From: Legionella genomosp. 1
Lineage (GTDB): Bacteria > Pseudomonadota > Gammaproteobacteria > Legionellales > Legionellaceae
Reading direction: 5' to 3'
Assembly (NCBI GenBank): GCA_945865355.1
Contig: CAMBDN010000002.1
Location: 1-39,912, forward strand
DNA length: 39,912 bases
The notes beneath the pieces are model-generated. The model was not told the origin of the DNA and did not search any database. It saw nothing but the letters and a program-made list of their open reading frames with translations. The position numbers and the translations under genes are program-made. Position 1 is the first letter of the stretch, and each line of letters starts with the position of its first letter. Shown here one piece after another: positions 15,595 through 23,000 of the stretch.

Positions 15595-17042
15595 TTTTCG
15601 AACAATCTAAAACCGGCCGTAAAGCCACGGCTCAGGCCCCGAAATTGAGCGATAGCAGACACATTGTTCCTAGTGAGTTTTCGCGCCAGACACCACCCAG
15701 GCTACCTGCTTGTTCAGAGTTACAAGTCGTACGTCATTTCACGCGTTTATCACAAATGAATTTCTCTATTGATACCCATTTTTATCCGCTGGGATCATGC
15801 ACGATGAAATACAACCCACGAGGCGTACATAAAGCCGCCTCAATTCCAGGCTTTAGCAACCGGCATCCATTAGCTTTGACCACAGCCAGCCAAGGATCTT
15901 TGCAGGCGCTTTATACGTTGCAAGAATATATCAGCGAGATAACCGGTTTGCCGGGGGTGTCTTTAACGCCGATGGCAGGCTCTCAAGGCGAACTTGCCGG
16001 GGTCGCGATGATCAAAGCCTATCATCAATCACGCGGTGACAGCTCACGCGATGAGATGCTGATTCCAGATGCCGCCCACGGCACCAACCCAGCCTCAGCC
16101 GTCATGTGCGGTTTTAAAGTTATCGAAATTCCTACGGGTGCAAATGGGGACATTGATCTAGAAGAGTTACGCCAAAAAATTAGCCCGAGGACAGCGGGCA
16201 TTATGCTCACCAATCCATCCACACTTGGACTGTTCATGCGCCAAATTAAGGAGATCGCAGCCCTCGTCCACCAAGCAGGTGGATTATTGTATTACGACGG
16301 TGCCAACTTAAACGCCATCTTGGGCAAGGTAAGACCCGGCGACATGGGATTTGATATTATGCATCTGAATTTGCATAAAACATTTGCAACACCTCACGGT
16401 GGTGGCGGACCAGGCGCAGGCCCCGTGGCGGTTGGCAAGCGCTTACTTCCGTTTTTACCGCTACCTATCGTCATCAAAGAACAAGAACAATATCGCTGGG
16501 CAGGAAGGCAAGACTATCCACAAAGCATTGGCCGATTATCCTGTTTCATGGGGAATGCAGGCATTTTACTGCGCGCATATTTCTATATTCGTGTCTTAGG
16601 AAAAGAGGGCTTGCTAAGAGTCTCTGAGTTCGCCACCTTGAATGCCAATTATTTATTAGCCGAACTCGGTAAAGCAGGCTTTACCTCCGCCTACCCCGGA
16701 CGGCGAGCTAGTCATGAGTTTTTACTAACATTAAGTCAGGAAAAAAAGAAATACGGCATCAATGCGATGGATCTAGCCAAGCGCTTACTAGATTATGGCT
16801 TTCATGCACCGACCACCTATTTCCCGCTCTTAGTCCCGGAGTGTTTACTCATCGAACCAACAGAAACGGAATGTAAAGCTGAATTAGATGGATTTATTCA
16901 TGCGATGAAAAGCATCCTACATGAAGCAGAAACAAACCCCGAACAATTAAAAAATGCGCCGGTAAGCATGCCCGTCAAACGACTCGACGACGTGAAAGCC
17001 GCGCGAGAATTAGATTTAAATTATTACAAAGAGCGGGAATAA
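15588..17042 (+). CDS. gcvPB: Glycine dehydrogenase (decarboxylating) subunit 2
   Basis: This is the catalytic half of the split P protein and carries the pyridoxal phosphate on Lys264 in LNLHKTFATPHGGGGPGAGP. Other family pieces are FYPLGSCTMKYNPR, LTPMAGSQGELAGVAM, DAAHGTNPASAVMCGF, GIMLTNPSTLGLF and YDGANLNAILG. At 484 residues it is normal. It begins inside the last codons of the yciI-like gene (7-bp overlap), consistent with translational coupling. It ends the operon, and a hairpin repeat at 17051-17087 lies just beyond and separates it from the convergent flavoprotein gene. Confidence 0.95.
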   Translation: MLIFEQSKTGRKATAQAPKLSDSRHIVPSEFSRQTPPRLPACSELQVVRHFTRLSQMNFSIDTHFYPLGSCTMKYNPRGVHKAASIPGFSNRHPLALTTASQGSLQALYTLQEYISEITGLPGVSLTPMAGSQGELAGVAMIKAYHQSRGDSSRDEMLIPDAAHGTNPASAVMCGFKVIEIPTGANGDIDLEELRQKISPRTAGIMLTNPSTLGLFMRQIKEIAALVHQAGGLLYYDGANLNAILGKVRPGDMGFDIMHLNLHKTFATPHGGGGPGAGPVAVGKRLLPFLPLPIVIKEQEQYRWAGRQDYPQSIGRLSCFMGNAGILLRAYFYIRVLGKEGLLRVSEFATLNANYLLAELGKAGFTSAYPGRRASHEFLLTLSQEKKKYGINAMDLAKRLLDYGFHAPTTYFPLLVPECLLIEPTETECKAELDGFIHAMKSILHEAETNPEQLKNAPVSMPVKRLDDVKAARELDLNYYKERE

Positions 17043-17050
17043 AAACGGAG

Positions 17051-17087
17051 GTGATCCCGTATGCAGCGTAGCAAAATACGGGATCAC
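17051..17087. repeat. Hairpin repeat (family F) between convergent genes
   Basis: GTGATCCCGTAT (17051-17062) and ATACGGGATCAC (17076-17087) are perfect 12-bp inverted repeats with the loop GCAGCGTAGCAAA. The loop and part of the stem match the hairpin at 36788-36820. It sits 8 bp after gcvPB and 5 bp before the end of the flavoprotein gene, so it may serve as a two-way terminator, though no T tract follows. Confidence 0.75.
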
Positions 17088-17092
17088 ACACA

Positions 17093-19720
17093 TCACATCC
17101 CCAACTGTTCCCCAGCGACCTCACGTAGTGGAGGAAACTGCTCGCTCATCAGCTTATCAAAGAACTTCATCGTTCTTTTTGAATCGCCAGCTTTTAGTTT
17201 GTCATGAAATTGCTGCAGAAGATCAACCGACCTAAATTTTACCTGTTCTGCCGTTAGATCCTCTGCACTTAACGCGCGCATCTCCTTAACGAACTGATTT
17301 ATAGTCGAGCTGTGTTTCCCGGTAAAAAATGAAATCGCCGATCGTTTATGCAGATCTTTGTTCGCTGCAAATTGTTCAGCAATGCTTGAAATTATTGTTG
17401 ATAATTCCTCAGGCTTCATCTCAAGCATTTGTTGCATTTGAGGCAACAATTTTTTTGAGGACTTAAGATTTTCCGGCTGCAACTGCGCAGATATCTTCGC
17501 CAGAACGGTACGAAAAAGCGCCTGACCATCACTCACTTTGTCGAGTAAAGGAAAGCCTAACTCTGCAGCAAGCCCCTTAACAGCGCCTTTGGCCAAAAGA
17601 ATGGATAACTTTAATAGTCTATCTGCACGATCATTAGGCGAGCCAATACCATTATTAGGGACACTCTCCACTTTTGAGAGCAATAGATCAGACATTAAAT
17701 CACCATGACGATGAAGATACCCGCGTACTAATTGATCACGTAATGCAAAAACAGCTTTATCACTTTGCTTAGAAAAGTCTTTATCAACCATATAAGGCAA
17801 CATTTTCCGTAAAAAGGTGATATTTTCTCCATCTCGATTTAACATTTCCATTAAAGGGATAAACCGACCTCGAGAAGTAACGGGAAATTGATCCAATTGA
17901 TAATTATGTCCATTTGCTTTGTTGAACTCATGAACCCATGAAGCGAAATGCCCAATCGATAACTCAAGGTTTCTTTCAAGAACAGACCCTTGGATTATTT
18001 CTCCACATTTAGCGGTCATTTCACCAATATTTTGGTAATCCACATTATCAATATTGGATAAATTATTCTCATAATCGAGTATGTGCATATCGCGTATATG
18101 TAAAATTTTGGCATCAGATAGACCCGTAAAATCTTTGTTGAGCAGCTGCGGCAAAACTTCACGTAAAAACCCAACATTATTTGTTCTGAGCATTTCCATA
18201 ATTACAATACGCTTATCCATGCCAGTAAATTGTTCGGCAGTTAAACCAACCAATTTGTTAGGATTATTTCGATTATAAAAAGATACGACACTATCAAAAT
18301 ATCGAGCTAAGCCATCTAATGCTTGAGTATGGATTGCATTAAGGTAACGCCCCACCTTCTTTTTATTTTCATCGATAATATCCCTGGATAATGCCATGAA
18401 TAATTCACTTTGAAAGGCTTGCAACATCTTTTCTTCAGTAGGATCTTCGCCGCCTTGTGCAACAACTCGACGATATTGCGTTCTTATTTTTTCTTCGCTG
18501 AGATGACGACTAACATGCTGATGCTCACTTGCCCAATCAAATAAATCATGGAATGTCTTGTGTCGATAAACGTCCGCGTAAGCATCGTTCGCTAAAAAAC
18601 CGGTAACAAAACCACTTCCTGTTTGATAATGCGGCAAATACCGACTATCACCATGATTAAATACCGCAATATTAGCTGCTCGCTCACCCTCCCCCCATTG
18701 CATTTTACTAGCATGAGAGGCGCTCAAGACCTCACCCCTTTCTCCGCGTACCGTTGGAAAACGTGACCGCAGATGCGGATTAACTGGCAATTGTGAAATG
18801 GCAATATCTGGAAAAACCAAGCCGGCGATTGCGCGGGTATAATGGGTCACCGCATCGGCGTAATCTTTTTCATCCATCGCCATCATATGCGCTGGAATTT
18901 CAGCCCCAATGTACAAAACGTCATTAGCATAAAATACACGGATTCTTGGCGGACGGACCAAGTACCAGCCATGCTCTTCAAGAGGTCTTCTCCAATTTGT
19001 TAAATCAAGCGATCGTTGATTTTTTTCCAAATCCTCGCAAGAAACCAGTTGTTCACCTGTGGTAGGATCTTTAATAAAAAACGTCACGGTGCCATGGACG
19101 GGCGTTGTCGTCATTGCCGCCACATCGGATGTAGCATTCTTGACTTGATGTGAAGCCTTATCAGGAAAAATAATGGCTGCTTTTTTTGTATTGTCCTGCA
19201 ATGCTCCTGTAGCCACATGTATTTGAATATTGGGTGTTTCATCGCCTAAAGATACATCTTGCTGATGAGCATGGAGTATGTCAGCAACGGACTTCTCTAT
19301 TAGGTCAAATGAATCAACATCAATTTTATCTGATAACAATACTGGCTTAGGTCCTGGCAAATGATCGAGGGTTTTTAGTAGAAGAAGTTGTAGGTCACGA
19401 ATTTGTATTTGGGTAAATCGATTAGCAGAAAATACCGTGTCATCGCCGCTTTGAAATCCTTGGGCAACCGAGAAATCCCGGTCATAAGTGAGCGCTGCAA
19501 ACTCGCCGCGATCAACCCCATCAGCAATTAAGCTCTCGGTAACCACGTTATTTTCAAAGCGAAAAATATTTGCCCGCGCACGTTCTCGATCAATATCACG
19601 TGTTTCAGGTCTTAAGCGATTGTCGATAAATACGATCTGCGCATTAGGATCTGTTTTTTTAACTTTCAACGCGCGATGTAGATTAGCGGGACCCGCACCG
19701 ACAAATACGTGTATTGTCAT
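17093..19720 (-). CDS. MICAL-like FAD monooxygenase with long helical C-terminal region, candidate effector
   Basis: An 875-residue protein. The first ~400 residues resemble class A flavin monooxygenases, above all MICAL: FAD motif VFVGAGPANL (7-14 core), Asp33 ending strand two, RARANIFRF in the place of MICAL's RNNVLHLW, QIQIRDLQLLLLK (about 105-117) against MICAL's ISIRQLQLILFK, and FNHGDSRYLPHYQTGSGFVTG (Gly357-Asp358), which matches the GDS...GTGxxxGF loop. The DG motif is weak (IIFPDK, Asp187). The second half is helical with an internal repeat: residues ~504-544 (VIMEMLRTNN...FLREVLPQLLNKDF) resemble ~619-663 (IPLMEMLNRD...FLRKMLPYMVDKDF). No signal peptide. MICALs oxidise actin methionines; whether this does is unknown. 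A possible PmrA box lies 107 bp upstream. A Dot/Icm effector is my inference. Confidence 0.6.
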   Translation of the reverse strand: MTIHVFVGAGPANLHRALKVKKTDPNAQIVFIDNRLRPETRDIDRERARANIFRFENNVVTESLIADGVDRGEFAALTYDRDFSVAQGFQSGDDTVFSANRFTQIQIRDLQLLLLKTLDHLPGPKPVLLSDKIDVDSFDLIEKSVADILHAHQQDVSLGDETPNIQIHVATGALQDNTKKAAIIFPDKASHQVKNATSDVAAMTTTPVHGTVTFFIKDPTTGEQLVSCEDLEKNQRSLDLTNWRRPLEEHGWYLVRPPRIRVFYANDVLYIGAEIPAHMMAMDEKDYADAVTHYTRAIAGLVFPDIAISQLPVNPHLRSRFPTVRGERGEVLSASHASKMQWGEGERAANIAVFNHGDSRYLPHYQTGSGFVTGFLANDAYADVYRHKTFHDLFDWASEHQHVSRHLSEEKIRTQYRRVVAQGGEDPTEEKMLQAFQSELFMALSRDIIDENKKKVGRYLNAIHTQALDGLARYFDSVVSFYNRNNPNKLVGLTAEQFTGMDKRIVIMEMLRTNNVGFLREVLPQLLNKDFTGLSDAKILHIRDMHILDYENNLSNIDNVDYQNIGEMTAKCGEIIQGSVLERNLELSIGHFASWVHEFNKANGHNYQLDQFPVTSRGRFIPLMEMLNRDGENITFLRKMLPYMVDKDFSKQSDKAVFALRDQLVRGYLHRHGDLMSDLLLSKVESVPNNGIGSPNDRADRLLKLSILLAKGAVKGLAAELGFPLLDKVSDGQALFRTVLAKISAQLQPENLKSSKKLLPQMQQMLEMKPEELSTIISSIAEQFAANKDLHKRSAISFFTGKHSSTINQFVKEMRALSAEDLTAEQVKFRSVDLLQQFHDKLKAGDSKRTMKFFDKLMSEQFPPLREVAGEQLGM

Positions 19721-19826
19721 AGTTGTAGCCTCAAATTAAGAAAAGTTAATTAACACCAACATTGATGCTCCTATTAAGCACAGACAGATGTTAATTTACC
19801 CTGGTGTTCTATCAGGCTAGCAGTTG

Positions 19827-19846
19827 AAAATTAAGATAACGTTAAA
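19827..19846 (-). promoter_or_regulatory. Possible PmrA box upstream of the MICAL-like gene
   Basis: On the minus strand the sequence reads TTTAACGTT-AT-CTTAATTTT, two direct half sites with 11-nt periodicity. Against the half-site consensus cTTAATatT as I remember it, they match at 6 of 9 and 8 of 9 positions. Seven bases further downstream is TAGCCT preceded by TG, a possible weak extended -10. The second half site is good, the first is not, so this remains tentative. Confidence 0.35.
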
Positions 19847-20062
19847 TTAGGCGATTTAAATGTAAATTTAATGAAATTTTTGTGTAAACAATTGGTTTTC
19901 TCATCATTTAGTGAACAATTATACGCCTCGTCTTGTTGCGAAGAGATCTCAGAAGTTACTGGCATCTTGTTGCAGACCAGATGATCCTGACGTTGGCATC
20001 TTTTCTATCAATAAGCGCGCTATTGCAAAAAAATGTAACTTCTTGATAAGCCCAGGTAAGAA
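19847..20062. other. Gene-free AT-rich spacer with scattered repeat pieces
   Basis: No credible gene is seen between the flavoprotein start and the HTH gene (19721-20406). AGAAGTTAC occurs at 19951-19959 and 20159-20167 and inverted at 20035-20043, flanking the palindromic element, and CAAAAAAATG is repeated beside two of these. GCCTCGTCTTGTTGCGAAG (from about 19925) looks like a decayed left end of the same element family. Confidence 0.45.
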
Positions 20063-20142
20063 CGTCTTCCGGAACGCAGTGAAGGATCTTCTAAAGGCAG
20101 CACTGTGCCTGACTCGGAGATCCTTCACTGCGTTGGATGACG
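20063..20142. repeat. Palindromic intergenic element, copy A (best preserved)
   Basis: Three nested stems are visible. The outer ends CGTCTTCC (20063-20070) and GGATGACG (20135-20142) match at 7 of 8 positions. The main arms AACGCAGTGAAGGATCT (20073-20089) and AGATCCTTCACTGCGTT (20118-20134) are a perfect 17-bp inverted repeat. The top is AGGCA (20095-20099) with TGCCT (20106-20110). The same motif order appears at 12165-12246 and 3088-3177. It contains no gene; as RNA it would fold into one long hairpin. Confidence 0.8.
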
Positions 20143-20406
20143 AGTCCCGTGGTGATTGAGAAGTTACAAAAAAATGAACTAACTACTTAAAAATAATCGA
20201 TTTATTTCTTGAAAGTTCTTTTAACTAGAAAAGAAATAAGTTATAAAGAACAAGCTGGAATCAGGGATGATCTGGCAAGAGCTTGCTTTGAAATTGCACT
20301 TTATTGCAGAGTAAAGCAGGCATTGTTGTTCATCAACAGATAGGGTAGGTTAGAGAAAGTTAATTTCCTAGACAACCTGTTTGGGATTTTTTCAAGGAGC
20401 GAAAAA

Positions 20407-20676
20407 ATGAATAGCAAAGTTTTTTCACAACGTTTTAATCGGGAATTGTCTTTGTTAGGTTTTCCAGAGGATTTGGCTGAAAAGACCAAGGCCGTTGCAA
20501 AAGTATTTGGTGTTACTCGCCACTTAGCAAATGCAATGATCTTCGGTCATATGTTACCACCTGATGATCAATTGGATAAAATTGCCGAAATTTTAGAAGT
20601 ATGTCCGCAATGGCTCGGTGGAAAAACAGATAGAAAGAAAGCATACCCAGGCCGAGAGACTGCCGAAAGCGTGTAG
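20407..20676 (+). CDS. Small helix-turn-helix protein
   Basis: An 89-residue protein with a Cro/C1-type HTH pattern: FSQRFNRELSLLGFPED, a helix-turn-helix over about residues 27-50 (AVAKVFGVTRHLANAMIFG), then LPPDDQLDKIAEILEVCPQWLGG, typical of repressor-like domains that end with the xxWLxxG motif. The tail is basic. AAGGAGCGAAAAA precedes the ATG, a strong ribosome site. Similar lone HTH proteins are common in Legionella. Its targets are unknown; it is separated from the flavoprotein gene by nearly 700 bp and lies 100 bp before the DUF155 gene. Confidence 0.75.
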   Translation: MNSKVFSQRFNRELSLLGFPEDLAEKTKAVAKVFGVTRHLANAMIFGHMLPPDDQLDKIAEILEVCPQWLGGKTDRKKAYPGRETAESV

Positions 20677-20776
20677 TATTCATCGGTTTAGGTTATAATC
20701 AGTTCTTTGCCGTACACATTGCTTTATTAATAGAGTAATCATGTGGGGCTAAATCACCTACCGGTAGCATTTAATC

Positions 20777-21583
20777 ATGGAATGCCTGAGCTATTGCATT
20801 GCCAACAGAATTGATTTAACACGTTTGGATAATCACTACAAGACAACGCTTGTTGGTTATGTCTCTGTAAAATCACGCGATTTATTAAAGCTCAGCCCCT
20901 GTGACTCCAATAACGTTCTGGTCTTTGTTTTTAAAAATGGAACGGTCGTCTCCTGGGGTGTAAAGCGTTATCAAATGAGCGCGTACCTTGATACCATAAA
21001 ACTATTTGCAGTAAAACCGGTTTCATTTCGTGTGCGCGATGAATTCAGCTACCAACCTGGTGAAAAAACTGCGATAGAACCACATGATTTTTTTGATGTT
21101 GACTGCTTAACTTTTGATACAGACAACGAAGAATTAAAACTTAGCCTTTCTTATGGATTTTCACAATCCGTTAAATTGCAATATTTTGAAACAATTCTTG
21201 AAGCACTGATTGAAAAATACACGCCATTAATTCATAGCTTATCGAATAAAGGCGGAATGTCGGTCACCCGTAACAAGATTCGCCAAGTCATTGGTGAAAT
21301 TCTTGGTGCGAAAAGTGAAATGAACTTAATCAGTAACTTCCTCTACCACCCGAAGTACTTCTGGCAGCATCCTACCCTGGAAGAGTATTACATCATGCTT
21401 GAGCGATATTTGCATATCCAACGACGCGTGAATGCCATTAATCATCGCCTAGACACGCTCAATGAAATTTTTGACATGTTTAACAGCTACTTAGAAAATC
21501 GCCATGCCCATAGCCTTGAGGTCATTATCATCGTATTAATTGCCTTTGAAATTGCATTTAATGTATTGGGTTTTCATATCTAG
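20777..21583 (+). CDS. RMD1/YagE family (DUF155) membrane protein
   Basis: The 268 residues match the RMD1/RMND1/Sif2-like family (DUF155): a soluble alpha/beta domain with NNVLVFVFKNGTVVSWGVK, then VRDEFSYQP, DCLTFDTDNEELKLSLSYGFSQSVKL, helical EKYTPLIHSL and RNKIRQVIGEILGAKSEMNL, FLYHPKYFWQHPTLEEYY, and a C-terminal membrane helix (LEVIIIVLIAFEIAFNVLGF). Eukaryotic members are mitochondrial inner membrane proteins needed for mitochondrial translation; bacterial roles are unknown. The tail anchor suggests inner membrane attachment with the body in the cytoplasm. No strong ribosome site is seen before the ATG. Confidence 0.85.
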   Translation: MECLSYCIANRIDLTRLDNHYKTTLVGYVSVKSRDLLKLSPCDSNNVLVFVFKNGTVVSWGVKRYQMSAYLDTIKLFAVKPVSFRVRDEFSYQPGEKTAIEPHDFFDVDCLTFDTDNEELKLSLSYGFSQSVKLQYFETILEALIEKYTPLIHSLSNKGGMSVTRNKIRQVIGEILGAKSEMNLISNFLYHPKYFWQHPTLEEYYIMLERYLHIQRRVNAINHRLDTLNEIFDMFNSYLENRHAHSLEVIIIVLIAFEIAFNVLGFHI

Positions 21584-21672
21584 TTCTAATATAACAGCAG
21601 GCATAGATGTCAGAATCTTGCCAGCGACACCCAATAACAGGTAGCATGATCTTTTGACCCTATGTAAAATCA

Positions 21673-22941
21673 ATGCAATTTTTCAAATCACAAGTATCGG
21701 TTAAAACCGAAATATTAGCCGGGATAACCACCTTCCTGACGATGGCTTATATTGCATTTATCAATCCGACCATTTTACACGACGCGGGCATGGATCAAGG
21801 CGCTGTTTTTACGGCAACGTGCCTGGTAACCGCTTTTGCTTGCGCATTGACAGGCTTACTGGCGAACACCCCCATTGGGGTAGCGCCAGGAATGGCATTG
21901 AATATTTATTTTACCTACAGTGTGGTCCAAGGCCTCGGCATTGACTGGCAACATGCTTTAGCCATGGTATTTATTTCTGGTGTATTGTTTTTTATCGTGA
22001 GCTTAACGAGCCTGCGCCGCTTGTTAATTGAAGCCATACCCTACAACCTGCAAATCGCTATTCTGATTGGCATAAGCTTATTAATAGCACTGATTGCCTT
22101 GCAAACGAACCAATTGATTGTCGCTGGCAACCATACCCTCATGCACTTGGGCGACATAAACCGGCCCCAAAGCCTGTTGTTTTTTCTTGGGTTTCTACTC
22201 ATTCTAACCCTGGACTATTTTCGAGTACCCGCAGCTATTATCATCGGCATTCTTACCATTAGCGCCATTAGTCTGCTCATTGGATTGACAACATGGCAAG
22301 GATTTGTGTCATTCCCCCCGTCTATGCAAGCCACATTTTTCAAATTTAACTTCTCAGGTTTAGCAAGCGTAACGGCTATCAAGGCAACGTTCACATTTTT
22401 TCTAATTGCCGTGTTTGATGCTACGGGTACCTTGATAGGCTTACTTAACCAACCCATGTTCAAGGATCAGCCTCACCATGCACAACGCCTAAGTAAGAGC
22501 CTAACTGCTGATGCTGCAGCGTCGGCAGTAGCTGGCATATTAGGTTCCGCCAGCACATCGCCTTACATCGAGTCAGCAGCAGGAATTCAAGCCGGCGGAC
22601 GCACCGGACTTACTTCTGTTGTGATAGCAATAGGGTTCATTTTGATGCTGTTTTTTTTCCCACTAGCACAAGCTATTCCAACTTTCGCCGTCGGGCCTGC
22701 GCTGCTATATGTAGCGTGTTGTATGATGAAACATTTAGGAGGGTTAAAACTCGACGATATCACCGAAACAGCGCCCTGCATGCTCACCATCATGATGATT
22801 CCATTTACATCATCCATTGCCGACGGCATAGGTGGAGGAATTATTTTGTATACTTTTTTGAAATTGCTTACTCGCCAACAAGTGAACCCGTTGCTGTTGA
22901 TTTTAAGCCTGATATTTGTTGTTTTTTTTATTATTAATTAA
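21673..22941 (+). CDS. NCS2 family purine (guanine/hypoxanthine/adenine) permease
   Basis: A 422-residue inner membrane protein of the AzgA/PbuG branch of the NCS2 transporters. Seen: EILAGITTFLTMAYIAFINPTIL, FTATCLVTAFACALTGLLANTPIGVAPGMALN, VFDATGTLIGL and ILGSASTSPYIESAAGI with TGLTSVV, which are the diagnostic substrate-site and helix motifs. About 12-14 hydrophobic segments can be traced. These proteins take up purine bases with protons, a sensible salvage route for an intracellular or amoeba-grazing organism. The Shine-Dalgarno site is poor. The gap to the DUF155 gene is 89 bp. Confidence 0.9.
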   Translation: MQFFKSQVSVKTEILAGITTFLTMAYIAFINPTILHDAGMDQGAVFTATCLVTAFACALTGLLANTPIGVAPGMALNIYFTYSVVQGLGIDWQHALAMVFISGVLFFIVSLTSLRRLLIEAIPYNLQIAILIGISLLIALIALQTNQLIVAGNHTLMHLGDINRPQSLLFFLGFLLILTLDYFRVPAAIIIGILTISAISLLIGLTTWQGFVSFPPSMQATFFKFNFSGLASVTAIKATFTFFLIAVFDATGTLIGLLNQPMFKDQPHHAQRLSKSLTADAAASAVAGILGSASTSPYIESAAGIQAGGRTGLTSVVIAIGFILMLFFFPLAQAIPTFAVGPALLYVACCMMKHLGGLKLDDITETAPCMLTIMMIPFTSSIADGIGGGIILYTFLKLLTRQQVNPLLLILSLIFVVFFIIN

Positions 22942-22943
22942 GG

Positions 22944-22964
22944 TCTGTTGACAATTGATCTATA
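22944..22964. repeat. Short motif shared with 38613-38633
   Basis: This 21-bp stretch, beginning TCTGTTGACAA, is identical at 19 of 21 positions to 38613-38633 in another intergenic gap. Here it runs into TATAAT (22961-22966), which could serve as the -10 of the downstream glycosyltransferase gene. Confidence 0.4.
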
Positions 22965-23000
22965 ATCCCTGCGTGCTACCCCTAATACTGGACTTAGTTA

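Noticed and set aside
19911..20159. An open frame of 82 codons in the spacer before the HTH gene
   Set aside because: Most of it is palindromic repeat sequence, no ribosome site is seen and the product has no recognisable pattern.
22948..22966. TTGACA and TATAAT close together before the glycosyltransferase gene
   Set aside because: They are only 7 bp apart, too close to act as the -35 and -10 of one promoter.
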